Shown: piece after piece, positions 1 to 13,753 of the stretch | How positions within the stretch are numbered: the stretch's first letter is position 1 | Layout of the letters: each line of letters begins with the position of its first letter | Assembly (NCBI RefSeq): GCF_036785885.1 | Contig: NC_092323.1 | Location: forward strand, 15,756,501-15,820,500 | Length of the DNA stretch: 64,000 nt | Source of the DNA: Coffea arabica | Lineage: Eukaryota > Streptophyta > Magnoliopsida > Gentianales > Rubiaceae | Direction: 5' to 3' | Program-made: the position numbers and the translations under genes | Notes under the pieces: model-generated | Told to the model about the DNA's origin: nothing | The model's input: the letters and a program-made list of their open reading frames with translations, nothing else | Databases searched by the model: none

Positions 1-3000
1 AAGTTCTGTCTCCCTTCTGATTGAAGATGTACGCCAACCAACCATATCTAAATTATGCTAAGAAAATTTTCATCAGAAAACAGGAAAAAGTCATATCAGC
101 TTGGTAGAAAATGTTAGATATGAAATATATGGCTGGATACGGTCATAAGAAACATTAGCATAGAGGACACGGCATCTGAAAGCACCAAGGGCAGATCTGC
201 AAGAGAAAAGCAGCTTAGAAGCTTTAGAAAGGAGTTCCAACCAGAATGTACTTTCAAACATTATCTTTACTCACATAAATTTCCCATCCTCACAATCAGA
301 TGCCATTCGCAACAGCAAAGGAGGTTTGTTGGGCTTGCCATCAGTAAGGAAGAGCTGACTACCAGTTCGGCCAATGAAAATGGGGGCGAGTGGTGCAGCA
401 ATCTTCTCCAAGAAGGGGACTCCAAGAAGAAATGGAAGCTAAATCAGACAACAAAAACTGTCTGGAAGTCAGGTTCCAGATCAGAAGTCAATGTTCATAG
501 ATGAGAAAGTTGATCATGCTTTAACCAGAAATATTCCTGAAAAGAACACTTTATCACACACTACGCATTAGTCAGTAAGCTTATCTACCCAAATTTTAGT
601 CAGATAGGACCTCAATGACTATATTAAATTCTCATAGAAGTAGGAAAAAGGGGAAAAAAGTCTCTCTCTCTCTCTCTCTGAAATTCCTCTTTCTTTTACT
701 AAGAGTTCCAACACCAAACTTTAAAATATCGTTTCTTTAGAAATATGAATCTACTTTTTCCCTTGCAGAACTCCAAGAAGGCCAAAAAATGAAAGCACTG
801 CATGCATCTTATCAGCCACTTTAGTAAACAAACCCCAAATTTTGCTAGATGGCCACCAAGGCAATGACTACATTTCTTTCTTTTTACATTCCTATCTTCA
901 TCTACCAAAACCAGTGCAATTATTTCCATTATTCTTCTCTTGTCAGGCACTTAACTTCAGGTATGCAGTAAAATACCAGAGACAAGAAATTTTACTAATT
1001 ATTACAATGAAAACTTTACAAAAGCCCAAGTGAAAGAAAATCAGGAAAACTGCAGGACTTTGTTTGTTGATGCGGCTGCAGACAAGCTTTTGCTGATTCA
1101 CAGGACTATTTAGTGAAACTAGAAATGAATGAATGTGATCAAGCATAACCCCAAATCAATAGCAACAAGCTTGGTTTATCATCAAGCAAAGCACTTCAAG
1201 AAGATGACACAATCGGTGAGTTGACGTAAAATTATTGTGTCCTGCTGAACTGTCCAGGAAATTCAAACTTCCAGTCAAACAAACTTGATAACTGGCAATA
1301 GTGTTTTGGGTATCAATTCCAGAGGAACAGCACTACCCTTTTTAGTGAAAAAGATAGTTGAAAAATTGCAGGGAAAGCTGCATCGATATTATGTCCACCG
1401 ACCAATGTAACAATGAAATTAGAAAGAGAGAGTAAATAGCAAGTTAAAGCTTCTACAGAATTCTTTACCCACACTTATTGTAGTAGATACATCAGTGAGT
1501 GGTTTTTGTGTTAACTACGGAAAAGGTGTACAAGTATCATGCTTGAATAAAGAGCAACACGGATTTAGAGGCCTTGCAGCCCCAGAAGAGGAGGAGAAAA
1601 TATCAAAAGCTAAGCATCAAATAAAGCTTTATGGAACTAGAAAGATTTGGAACTCAGAAAGATTTACAGCAGAATCAAATAAACCAGAATAAAGTTTCAA
1701 CAGAGAAGACTGTGGGCACTTTCATTTGCTGAACCATATATAGTTGCAATTAACCAACCTACAGCAGGGCAAAGCAACTACAGTCCACTATAGTGGAAAT
1801 ATTTCATCTCTGTTTCTTAAGTAGGAAGATCACCAAGCCATCAACCGGTGTTTTCAAGATTACTGGTAGAAGAATAGAAACTTTGAAAAAGAAAAACACA
1901 GATTTTTGGACTTTAGGATCTTTTTCTTTTTCCTCCAATTCCTACCTCTTCCTCTTGTGAAAGGACAAGGAAAATAAGCCACCACAAGGCAGAGATATTG
2001 TAAATTATAACAGTATACAAGTATAACAGGGGACCCTCCAAGTCAACATCCTCATGATGACATGCACAGAGTCTCACTTTGCCATCAATTCAAAATTTAA
2101 GATATTTCTTACAACAAACCTGTTTATTCCCTCTCACTCCGAGATGCGGTGTAGCCAAGGTAATAAAATTGATAGGTTCAAGCCCAGCAATTAATCCTTT
2201 TGTAGAAGCAGAAAGATCATAGGGATGACCTGAGTTATTTGGCGTATAAAGGACAGAAATTGCATATCTTGCAAACAATCCACCAAGCGAATGGGCTAAG
2301 AATGATATCTTTTTCAGGGTTTCTTGTTTTCTAACAACCTGCATTACCTGTTCATAGTTGAATTATGGTGAAGACAATGCAATGCTACTTAAAGCTGATG
2401 CTCAAACGCTGCTGGAGAAACACAAAATATTAAGAAAGATTTCTGAACATATATATACCAGCAAAGACGAGATATTGCTCATAAATTAACTGGGAAGATG
2501 TCATTGATCAAATCAAAGTAACTAAGCATGTTAATCCAACTTGTAGTACTGTCTATAAAATGGAAACAACCTGCCTATATCTAGAAAGCACACACAAGTG
2601 CAAATGCATATTAACCACTTTCAAGTTCCAGCTAGCCTATAAGTTCAGACATGGCATTAACAGCAAAAACATTTGGCAACAAAGAAAAGAAAACTCACTT
2701 CATCTGCTAATCTCTTGCCAGCTCCATCAATCCCAGTGAATGTTTTGGTATAACTGTTACAAGAACTTGCTGCAAATTGGGGGAAAGGGAAAAGAAGAAG
2801 AAGAAAAAATTAATCTTGGGGCAAGAAATCAGCATGCACACATAGTTAATCGCAGAAACATAGAATACCCAATTAGAAATTAAATGGAGCACTCAGGAAA
2901 ATCGATTCATTTAAGAAGAAAACATATTCTGCAGCAAACACCATTAAATGACTTGAATAATTATCCTTCACAGTCACCAAATTAGGTGCATCAGTTTGGA

Positions 3001-6000
3001 CTCAACAACTTTGCCTTAAATATAGATGTAAAATTTTCAACATTTGCCTTCCGTTCTTTTTCACCACAGCAAGCAAGCAAGGATGCTTCATGTTATGAAT
3101 TTCGCTAACTCGGTTCTCTCTCGATATCCTTAAATTTCAATAGTCCATTTGACTATTATTATATACAAAGGTCTGGCATCAATCTCAAGCATGCTGCTTA
3201 CATGGTACCCATCACTTTTAAAACATTTATTTGAGCATAAAAGTTATAGAAGCAAGAGAGTCAAAGATCCAGAAGATAAAAAATGACACTGCTTTTAGTT
3301 ATTATTGAATCCTGAGCTAGGAAAAAGAATTTCAAGTAAAGTTGCCACAGCCTGATCAATCAAACATATAGGTCAGGTAGGTATCTGCATAATACCAATA
3401 ATTTCCGATCAGGGTGTGAGAGAGAGAGGTTCATAGATTGGTCTCCCTCAATTGCCATAATTTATTTCATTATATATGAACAGCTAGAATAACTAAAGGG
3501 TAGCAACAAAATCCAGAGCAGAGTAGATGGTAACAAATTCCAACTTTTCACCAACTCCTACACCATGCAAAATGCTTTTGGAGCTTGTGTGGTCGTGAAA
3601 TTCATCGACTTTCATCCACCTAGGTTTTTCACATTTTTCTCTTGAATTGCACCAAGAATGATATGAATTTTGATTGTCAACAATGAGCCCACTTTTTCTA
3701 GGTTGCTATCACATTACTCCACCCTTCTTAGAATCTCTATATAAGGAAACAAGAAAAACATAATAGAAAATACAAGGGATAAGATGATGGTATATGCTCT
3801 TCTTTCCAAGAAAATATGGTAAATAATGGTGAACAAAGCCCAATTATCAAGTTCCCAGCCTGCTAGAAGAACAAAAGATAGTCTCTAGTTCTATTCACAC
3901 AAAGTAATTGCTGTCATGGTCAAACCCAGAATCCTGTCAATACAAGTCAAACAAAAGATTGCTATTACTACATGTAACCACCTTCACTAAACTAAAAAAT
4001 GAAATCCATAAGTTTCATAAATTTTATACATACACTATAAAGCATACCGTATATCAAAAAGTTTCTTCCCACCCGCTTCTTCAACTCTGCTTCTACATAT
4101 GTCCAGTCACTAGGGCTGCACTAATCATAAAAATCAATCAAAGTTGCTTATATACCTGCAGCTTAAAAGTGCATTAAACTTGTCACTATTATGCGCAATT
4201 TGTCTTGGGCATACAAATGAAATGATCAATTCGCCTGAAGCATGCTAATAACAGACAAGCAAAAAACAAGCTTAATACATTCCTTCCTGTCTTAAGATTT
4301 GCAAAATAAACAGAAGGAATATATATCTATATGAGAAGCATATCATCTGCTGGTGACTGCTCCAAGAGGTTCAGAAAAAGCAAAGATGTTGTAGCAGCAC
4401 CAAGATTCTAAAAGCGTGACAAGTTAAAAGCTACAAGTAATGGAAAAGACGCAGAATACCGAGTAGGTGCTAAGGATAACCATCACATGCACGAAATACC
4501 AATGGCTTTCTTCCACCAAGAAATACTAATAAAGCTATCCACAATGACTTCTGTATAAACATCATACATGCAGGACATGCAATGGTATAACCATCATAAG
4601 TTCTTTAATCATGAACCTCGGATGCTGCTGCATGCATCAGGAATTTTCTTATGCTCAGGATCCATGACACAAATGTGAAGTTAGAGCAATATATAATAGC
4701 ATATACAGTTTAAAGATGCAAATTTACACTCCTCAAAAAAATAAAAATACTCTGCTACTTTTAATCATCTTTTCTTGTTCTTACCTTACATTTACCTGTA
4801 AATTTAACTCAATTATTAACATCCAAGTACAACTACGCTCCAGATTGTTATCAGACAACCAAATCAAATGTCAGTTTGAAGGCACTATTCCCCTATTTTT
4901 GACATGTAAAACTCAAGAAACACACATACCTTGCCAAGATCCCATGAACAAGGACAAGCAGATGATCTGGCTCATCTTTCAAATTATAAATGCCCTTTGG
5001 TGATGCAACATTACTCTGGGTTGAACTCATAGCGTGAGCTCTAAAGCCTTGATGTTTCCAGATCTTCTTTGTGCCTGAAAATTTATGCTACTCTCAAACT
5101 TATGGAAAGGTAACTCCAAGATTACTAAGAAGAAAATATTTCCACTATATGATGTTTGCATCACTTGTAAATTCAGGAATGGAAAATCTATAAAGTGTAA
5201 GCATCAAAAGCAGATCAAAGATGCACAAAGTCCTCAAATTTAAACCACAATGTGGTCCACACCAATTATCTAACACTGAATGGACAACATAAATATCAAA
5301 GGCGACAGGACAAATTCTTGAAATTCTGCATGCTTAGGAAAGACTGTAGTAATGGTTCAGCTCAGATGATTTCACTTATTTTCAAAGATAATACTAATGA
5401 AAGAAACTTACTCGAACTATCACTTTTCTAGAAAGTAACTTTTGTAAAATGGGTTCAATACTTTTCTGCATTGAATGTACATAACTGCTTCCATAAAAAG
5501 TTTCGAGCTCACTATCAAGTATCAACCGAGAGAGAGAGAGAAAGAGAGATTATTATGTGGCAAGGCAAGGCACAACCTCCCTGGAAGTAAGAGCCTACAT
5601 ACAATGCCTAAGAAGCCATAGTCCCAAGTCTTGTTCTTTATGCATATGCTTTTGGGATCAAATAAGAAAAAAATAAATTCAGACAAAATATAGTATTTTT
5701 GTGTTTAAGTTGTATGTGTAAAGAATGTGCACATATTATTACCACTGTCCTCTTTAATTATCTTAAACCCAAGAGTCTCTACAACTATGAACTCCAACCA
5801 TCTTATTAACTAGCCTTTTAGTATTGCTCAAAATTACCTCCGTTGCAAAACACAACTTTTTTCACCAGATCAGATGCTTAACCTACTCTGCAAAGGTGCA
5901 AGTCCCTCAGATCTTTTCTTCAATAACCATGCCTAAGAACTGTATAATCACACATTTAGTGTAACAAACAGAAAATGCAATTTGTTTGTTAAAATTATGA

Positions 6001-7577
6001 ATGCTTTAGCAAGCCATTTAACAGAAATGCTGCCGCGTAACTAGGCAAGTCAAATTACATAAAATTAAGCGCGAGACAATGATCCTTAAAAGTAGAACTG
6101 GTAATTGACACTTTATTAGGGCCATCCCTAAATTTGGAAGGATCCCATAGGCGTCAGATATTAACTTATGTATTAGCCAAATATATTTGTGTCTAATATT
6201 AGCAACCATCACAGGAAAGTGAGTGATTGACTGAGAAACGACATTGGGTTCTCATTTATCTTGGAAACATGTAACTTCTTCCACCAACATGTACATCATC
6301 TAGTACCAGCTAATTGTCAAAATTCAACTTTTCCCTCAACTTTAGAGTCATAAAAGAGATTAAGTAGTCACATTTAATTGTCAAATTCGGAGAAATGTTT
6401 TAACAAGCTTTAATACAAAAACTCTGCATGCCGACAAACCAAGCCTCCATGCATACGTTTCCCCACAAACGATAAAATCCAAATGCTTATGTGACCAAAG
6501 TCATTTAGGGGTGTCAGACGCTACATAATCAGATTTTCAGCACCTTAATGAATTATTAAACCATTGCCATAAGATGAAACTCAAGAGTCAAAGTATCATA
6601 TATTACTAATCATACAAAAGCAAAAACAAAGCACATATTCCCTGATATTCGATAAACTACTTGGTCTTATTCCTAGTATAGACAAGTGTCAAAGCACATA
6701 TTCCCTGATATTCGATAAATTACTTGGTCTTATTCCTAGTATAGACAAGTGTGCCGACACGCAGACACTTCCCAAGCTACAACCTGAAGATACTTTCTAG
6801 CTGCTTTCCAACACTGTAAACAAACGGTAGCGTGCAATTACAAGTGCTACACTGTAATAATGGCAACAAAATTCTCATTCTTTCTGTCAATTAAAATTCA
6901 ATCAAATTGTTACACATGGCTGAATATCTCCCAAATAATAGATCTGAAGATTCTGTGTCTGAATCTAATCTACGTCTACAAACAGCACGCAAACTTAGTC
7001 CAAACACACCTTAATTCTCATGTATTCATTCTTTCTCGATCTACAATTTAGGCAAGACTCTTCATTTCTAACAACACATAATTCACCAAACAAAACAAAC
7101 CAAAAGACAATAAGATCTGAGCTATCCTTCGCATGAAATGAAAGGTATCATGAACTAAACCAAAAAATTCCAACTTCCGCACTAATTTCCGTCGGAAAAA
7201 AAACCATAAAAATAGATAGAATGACGAGCTTCAAAAAACAAATAGTTATAAATATCAAATTGTGAACATGAACGAGAGCAAAAAAAGAACAAATACTAAA
7301 GCAGAAACTTCTTTCTATATCATTTACCGGAAAAAGCGATGAAATCCGAATTACTCTGTTGCCGATTATCCGCCGACGACGACGAAGAAGAAGAGCAGGA
7401 ACAATACGGCGAAGAAGAACAGGAATTACTAATATTATTCTGATTATGATTATTATTATTACTACTATTATTGCTACTATTTTTACCGGTATAATTAGTA
7501 TTGATAAAATTGGAATTGGAGCTTGGGAGGCTAAGCATCCGAGGGGAATGGTGAATCAAAGGCGCCGGATAAGCCAT
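1..7577 (-). CDS. DUF676-family serine lipase/esterase (partial, 3' end beyond window)
   Basis: Predicted alpha/beta-hydrolase of the plant DUF676 (putative serine esterase) lipase family, acting on an acyl ester; the substrate cannot be read from sequence. Coding exons (minus strand, in order): 7577-7328, 5074-4930, 4115-4048, 2769-2699, 2347-2120, 438-275, 196-141 and 47-1. All junctions are GT-AG with continuous phase, giving 343 residues before the window edge. Residues 1-83 are a Ser/Asn-rich low-complexity leader with no obvious targeting sequence. An oxyanion-side motif LVLVHGILASPSDW follows at about 126-139. The nucleophile elbow is AHSLGG, with Ser198; the first Gly of GxSxG is Ala here. 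LATPHLGVRG follows, and SYDHMVGWRTSS supplies the likely catalytic His at about 328. Ordered matches to the family at every exon make the call firm. Intron 1 (5075-7327) holds a 63-bp tandem duplication. The leader is less certain than the rest because low-complexity N-termini are poorly conserved. Confidence 0.9.
661..679. repeat. (TC)n microsatellite
   Basis: About nine TC units inside the long intron 5 (439-2119) of the lipase gene. The rest of that intron shows no coding or mobile-element signal that I can support. Confidence 0.9.
6628..6753. repeat. 63-bp perfect-length tandem duplication in lipase intron 1
   Basis: Copy 1 is 6628-6690 and copy 2 is 6691-6753, directly abutting, with a single C/T difference (about position 56 of the unit). 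The near identity points to a recent duplication. It lies deep in intron 1 and touches no splice site. Confidence 0.95.
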
Positions 7578-9271
7578 GGGTAAATATACACGATTTACTA
7601 TTTATACTTTATAGTAATAAATAATTGACAATTATACTTTGGAGAGGTGGACACGGAATTGACAAATGCTGGTTGCTAGGAAGGCATGGGTGGAGTGTCC
7701 AATTTGCTAATACGGCACGGTGTCGTTTCGTTAGGTATCGGAATGGGCGATGGAAATGGGAATTATTTTCTCTTGTCAGCCAGCTGCCTCGTTTTTCGTG
7801 TGGACTTAGATTTTGTCATATGCTGTCCCGTGGTAAGGGGATTAAGAATCCCTGTCCTTGGGAATCGCAATAGGGTCGGGCTAGAATTAGTTGATGAAGT
7901 CACTCTTGTATGGATTTTAAATCTCTTGTTTTTTGGTTGGGCAGTTGAAAAGTTTATTTTTTAGATATGAAGGTGAGAGTTTGGCGAATAAAGGGCCAGG
8001 ACTCCAATAAAGTTGATGGTTATGATTTAGTCAAAAAAAAAAAAAGTATAATTCAATTAATTTACCTTACTTTTAACCCACTATGTATAAGGTCCATAAA
8101 AATTTATTAGATAAAATATCAAAAACTCTCTGTGATTTGTGAAATGTTCAATTTAATTCTATCTAGTTTGAACATTACAAAAATTAATTTTTGCGATTCA
8201 TTAGTCTCAAAAAAAGTTGGATCTCTAAAAGACAAAATTTGGGATGGTTCAGAATTAGCCAATTAGGCCTAGTTTGTGAGTTTATGAGAGGAAGAAAAGA
8301 CGGGAAGTGAAATGGTTTCTTTCTATGTTGTTTGGGAAGTAAAGGGGATTCCAATCTTTTAAAATGCAAGGAAAAGAGTTTTCACAACTGTATCCATTGA
8401 AGTTTTTGACCCCACGTCCCTAGCTTTTTAGTTCAGTAGCATTGAACTTACGGTTTCTTTACGTGTTTTGTAGCCTATACTTTCAAATGCTGCGGTTCGT
8501 TGGACAAGAACAAATTTTACAATAGTATATTTCTTTAAAAAAATGCATGTAGATCATAATAGTGATCTTATTTGTGCAAAATCTTGAGACAGCACTAAGA
8601 ATTAGTTCTCTACAATCACAAAAGAAAATGCTTCGACTAAATCTTTGGCTTGGTTAGAAATAAAAATCAAAGCAAGTTAACAAGTACGGACCTACTTTTG
8701 AACACTTAAGAAACTTGAATTGAATTCCAGAAAATATAAATGGTAAGTTTAGGCTAGAGACTAGACTTTTGAATGGCTGAAGAAATAAATTTTTGGAATT
8801 TGATGTATTTTTGTTAAGTAAAAATGAGATTTATTAGCCACCTAAATAGTCGGTGTCAAAAAATAGTAAAAAGTAACGGCTTTTAAAAGTGGACGGTTTC
8901 TCTCAAAATTTATTCCCATAAAATACAAAAGGAATTTTATTTATTCTTGCCGAATAAAAATGAAGTTTACACCTCCTTGAATAGTATTTAATCTGTGATT
9001 TTTTTTGTTTAATTGTATAGAAATTATATTCGTAACTTCTTCTGCCTATCTTTGTGGGAGGACATTACTTTCACCAAAAATTTTTAAAAAAAAATTGTGA
9101 GAGAGTATTATATTATTGCATGTATCACAGCAACCATATTGACCAAAAAAAATTCCATTTCGAAAAATTATAAAAGGGATTTAGCTAGTAAATTACTTAA
9201 GAAAACAATAATTTTTCTTAAAAGAAAAAGTACTAAATGTCTAACTTTCTGCCAATGTACTTGTTAAAATT
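7578..9271. other. Intergenic region between divergent genes
   Basis: Holds the lipase promoter and 5' UTR on its left side and the upstream region of the acidic protein gene on its right. Short open frames at 7625-7964 have no family resemblance. The 8040-8990 part is AT-rich, and some phrases (around 8110-8200 and 8810-8990) resemble degraded short repeats, but no terminal repeats could be fixed. Confidence 0.6.
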
Positions 9272-9319
9272 GTGAAGTGACACAGGAATCTCTCCAAGCC
9301 ACAGAACGAATGTCGGAAC
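9272..9319 (+). promoter_or_regulatory. Conserved upstream block, copy of the first acidic protein gene
   Basis: This 48-nt stretch aligns without gaps to 16791-16838, upstream of the paralogue, with 40 of 48 positions equal by hand count. It starts GTGAAG[T/C]GACACA, contains AATCTCTCCAA and ends GAATGTCGGAAC. Its end lies 240 nt before the start codon, against 243 nt in the paralogue. Flanking DNA is much less similar. It could be a shared cis-element, or simply promoter kept since duplication. Confidence 0.6.
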
Positions 9320-9558
9320 AAACTAAGAAGTTTGAGTTGAGGCGTTCCCTAATAAGTACTATCCGAAAAACCCTTTTCCTCAGGCCTTTTCTTCATCAAG
9401 AAGTGTCTCTCCTCTTTCCATCTCCTAGCAACAAAAAACTAGAAAGCCTCTCCATCTTCTCTCTGGCTTTGGCAAAGCCAGCTCTTCTATGCAATATATT
9501 GTTCGCAATATATAGAAAGAAGGGCAAGAATTTCAATTCATAAATTCAAGGAGAGAAA

Positions 9559-10995
9559 ATGGGAGGTTGTACAAGCAAGCCAAAAGTGTTGAAGGATGAT
9601 GGGGTTGAGGCACCTGAGCCAGCACCTGAGAAGGTGAGTGTGGAGGAGAAGGGGACTCTCGCCGCCGAGCTGGCACCTCAACAGGAACCCGAAAAGGCGG
9701 TGGAAGAGGACAAGGAGGTTGTGGCTGAGGCTCCTGAACCGGTGGCATCCGAAAAGGTGGAAAAGGAGGAGGAGGAGGCTCTCAATGCGGTGGTTGATGG
9801 AGTTGAAAATAAGGTACTCAACATCACAATTAAAACAAAACTTTGATATACGTACAAATGCATGACACTCGGTGTCGTGGCATTCATTTAAATCTGTTAG
9901 TGTAAATAAATATTTAAATTTATGATGTATCAAAATTAATCTCGTTAAGTTATGTTATCACGTTTCTATTATTAAGAATTGGCATACACTTTCATATACG
10001 ATATATAAACACATTGAATTGCTTGTCAACGAGTAAACATGTCGAACATGGTTGATTTCTTAAGAATTTGCCCACTCTATATATATAGAAATTCTTTTAT
10101 TTGGGAGTTATAACTAATAAGAAGCTATATTTGCAATGTTTATTTATCGATATTTTTCAAAATAATTAGAGGCAATGCCCCCATGGTTGCCTAGTCACTC
10201 TCATGTTCGTGTTAATGCATTTAATTTTTCACGAATTTTTTTTTAAGGTTTTTGACAGGAGATCTAATATGCAGATCTAGATTCTCTATGATTGTAGGCG
10301 CAATAATAAAGAACTTTTAAAGGATTTAACGGTCAAGATCAACTCATTTGAGTTGAGACGGCTGATCTAGATCATTGATTTAAAATTCAAATCAACCCCT
10401 AATTACTTTCTATAGTTGCACCTGCAACCTTAGAGAATCCGCAATCCTTAAAATGCCAATATTTGGGGATGGCATCCCCCGTTGCTCCCCAATTTGTTGC
10501 ATATGCATGAATGCAGCCATAGACACAAACATGATCTTTTGCTATTTTCCTTCTTTTTTTTTAAGCTACTAATTTCGGAGAAACTACAAATTAAAAGAAT
10601 TTTACGTTCATATTGTATTGCAGAATGGAGAAGTAAAAGATTCCGAAGATCAAAAGGTAAAATCTGAAGAAGAGGTAAACTCCAAAGAAGATGACAAGGT
10701 AGAATCTGGAGAAGTAAACTCTAAAGAAGATGAAAAGGTAAAATCTGTAGAAGAAGAAAACTCTACGGAAGATGAAAAGGTGAAAGCTGAAGTGGAAGAA
10801 ACTGCTGGTCCTGAAAAGCTTGAAAAAGAAGAGGTAAAACCAGCAACGGAGGCCGAATGCCATGAAAGATTGGACAAAAAAGTAGAAGAGAAAACTGAAA
10901 CTTCGGAAGAGAAGAAAAAAGAAGCAGCAAAACCAGAGGCTGACAATGTTCCAATAATATCATTCTTCACATCATTTATGGGTCAGAAACACTAA
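9559..10995 (+). CDS. Small acidic, predicted N-myristoylated/S-acylated disordered protein (copy 1)
   Basis: Two exons, 9559-9813 and 10624-10995 (GT-AG, phase 0), give 208 residues. The N-terminus MGGCTSKPKVL fits the myristoylation rule (Gly2, Ser6), and Cys4 is a likely palmitoylation site, so membrane anchoring is predicted. The rest is almost wholly Glu, Lys, Ala, Pro, Val and Ser, with no globular domain. Exon 2 holds three to four degenerate repeats of about 15 residues built on NSKEDDKVESGE. The C-terminus NVPIISFFTSFMGQKH is the only hydrophobic patch. The start was chosen because the acylation motif must sit at residue 1 and the paralogue at 17081 begins the same way. I know such plant proteins only as uncharacterised, often mislabelled titin- or unc-89-like because of composition. 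No biochemical function can be assigned. The intron carries a MITE. Confidence 0.85.
10242..10455. mobile_element. MITE-like inverted-repeat element in the intron of acidic gene 1
   Basis: The left arm (about 10280-10315, with GATTCTCTATGATTG) and the reverse complement of the right arm (about 10405-10445, with GATTCTCTAAGGTTG) match over roughly 36 nt with several mismatches, continuing into GGYGCAA. The centre contains a further near-palindrome (CAACTCATTTGAGTTG). TTTTAAGG-like phrases flank both sides. No open frame is present, as expected for a non-autonomous DNA element. The superfamily is unclear. Confidence 0.6.
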
Positions 10996-13744
10996 TAATT
11001 CGTAACGCTTTTCCAATCTATAAAAGGAGTGCATACAAATTAAAGGGTCATATGTCATGTTTCCACTTGCTGCTTCTAGTATGCCAAATGAAAGCGTGAA
11101 CATTGTTGTGCGGTATATATATCACGCTTTCATTGTTACCTTTAACCTTAACGATGAAATTTTGTACTCATTACTCATTAGTATTAGAGCATGATCCCCA
11201 ATTCTTAAATTCTTCAAGGTATGAATTGTGTCATAATACACAAATTACGTTTTTGACTAGATCCAATGTAGATGGCAAGTGATGTGAAATATGTCGCATT
11301 CTATTCCTTCATATTATGATTTTAATTAACTAGGTTGTTTACTTTCTTGACACATTTATTCAATAGAACCAAAAAAAAAAAACCAGGAATCAAGAGCTAC
11401 TAAGGGCTAGGGGCTCATGAATTTTTGAAGGCGTGAAAGAACCATTGCCCTTCACATATTTGCCTTAACGATTTTGGATTTCTAAATGTGAGATCTAGTG
11501 GCTTATTCTATTGTATATTATCCTTCCAAAAGTGGTTCTTGCAGGACCATGATCCGCCTGTTACGCAAGAATGACTGCTCCTAATACTTTGGAAAGTAAA
11601 GGTGTGCATTTAAGAAGGAACCCTTATATGTTGGAAAATTTTTGGGGGCAAGCCCTAAGATTTACATAGAGAATTTTTAAAGTTTTTAAAGGGATGTTAA
11701 AGGACTCGTAAAATTTTGGGGAAACAAAATCTAATATTTATTAAGATATAAGTAAAATTTTTTATTATTTTAAATGGTTATAAAAAGATTTTTGAAAGCT
11801 TGGGAGTTCTCCCCGTATTTGGGTCAAGCAACCGTTCCAGAAGGTTAATGACAAAAAAAAAAAATGTAAGATCCAAATTTCATCTTGTACATCGTTTTTC
11901 ACACCATGTGTGGGGCCCACAAAATATTGTTCTATAATTAGACGTTATGCAAAGTGAGTTATATCGTGTATAAATTAAGTTACATCTTATACAAAATGTA
12001 CAAAATCAGTTCGGATAATTTTTCTGTTGACTATTCCTGCCCCATATCCGCTCTCCCCGCTCCCACTAGATCTGCCATTGATTCCTAGGAGCCTGTAGGG
12101 GTTTTTTTTCCAAAAAAAAAAAAGAGAGGATATTTTCGAATATTATTAGCCAGTTCCCTGGGCGTTAGATTACAGACGGTACAACAGATCAAGCCTTCCA
12201 AAGCACCATTCTCACACCTCTGAAGACGTGGAGTCTAGCGAGATAAGGTATCACGCCTTCGTCGGATGCCCAATTATAAACCATAAATTGGAATTGGCGT
12301 ACCTCTTTTCGTTTGCTGCTTTAGTAGCTATATTTCATTAACTTTTGTAAATGTTAGTTTAATATCATCATTGGTTTGGAATAATTCATGCAGACAAGCT
12401 TATCGTTTAACATGAGTATAACAATTGTAATTGAAGACCAAGAACAAATGATTAGTCGCCAGAATAGCAAATTGATAATGTCATTATTTACTTAAGTATC
12501 CCGTTTAACATGGTTCAAGTAATGCAATAAACATTGAGAAAGAAAGAAAAAAAAAAAAGAAATGAAGTAATGTCACTGACAAACATATGAAACCAGGAAA
12601 CAATATATATCACATGAAAGAAAAATAGGCAAATTAAAATAATAAAAAAAAGATAATTATGAGGACCATCTATAGGCACATATATGCATATTAAACAGGT
12701 TGCAGGAATGTTCAGTACTACTCATGAGTAATCAAAATCATAGGAAAAATATGATGTTTACAGCACAAATCAAGATATTTATAAAGTAACATCACTTAGA
12801 TGGTTTGCTACTGAGATGGTTTGCCACTTAGTTTTTTTTTTTTATCTCATTCTATTCCATTCGCCTCAACCACAAGAACTCCATTATGAAATATTAGTTA
12901 TCTTATAGTATATCTTGTTTAGTAAGTTGAATTAATAAGAAAATTAAAAAAAAGAAGAAAGATCACAAAAAATAGCACAGCATAACCAGATGTTTTTTTT
13001 AACCTTCAGATATTAGTTTCACGCAGGGAAAGAAGAGCCTTCCAAGTCATCTTCAGTGGCTAATTTCATACATAGGATCCTAGTTCTTTACCTTTGTGAT
13101 TTATGTACTATTGTTTTATTGCAGAAGATAAAAACATTTTCCTACTTGGGAAGGAAGAAAAAAGAAAAATTTGAACTTAAATTATGTGGTGCCCTTAATC
13201 GTCTCTATCAAATATGTCCTATTTGTTTATTTTATTTTATTTTATTTTTATGCATGTCACGAATCTAGACTTCTCGTGTAAAGCATTTTCTAAATATTCA
13301 AGAAAAATCAATCCTTACTAAAATGCCTTTCCCAAATCATATAAGACACGTAGCATCAATCACACTTGTTAGCCATTTCAAGGATTCTTCAAATCCGGTT
13401 ATATATGAAATAGGATAGTCTTATAAATTCTGAATTTTTTAGTTCTTTTTTTTCAGCATTTTAAAGTGATAGATGATGCACACACGTAGTTCTATTCGAC
13501 ATAGATATACTAGGCATATAGAAATTGTATCAAGTAGAAAATTTTCAGAATATATGATTGGATTACTTAGAGATGCAAATATTTCAAATATACAAATTGT
13601 GTTACTCAATTCATAGGTCTGAAATGCTAAATAACTTGTCCATATTAGTACGAAAAGGAGGAGATGGTCATGGACAATACTCCTTTTACTTATACAGTAA
13701 TTAGGTACATTACATAAACTATGGCATATGTGATATCACAACAA
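10996..13744. other. Intergenic, 3' of acidic gene 1
   Basis: The first few hundred bases are likely 3' UTR of the acidic gene. A patch at about 12140-12290 is richer in GC than its surroundings but has no long frame. The rest is AT-rich with A-runs. I see no gene here. Confidence 0.6.
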
Positions 13745-13753
13745 TGTTCTATT

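Noticed and set aside
7625-7964. Overlapping 82- and 92-codon frames next to the lipase promoter
   Set aside because: They are in different frames of the same DNA with no family signal.
9277-9543. 88-codon frame just upstream of acidic gene 1
   Set aside because: It overlaps the conserved promoter block and has no counterpart upstream of the paralogue, so it is non-coding.
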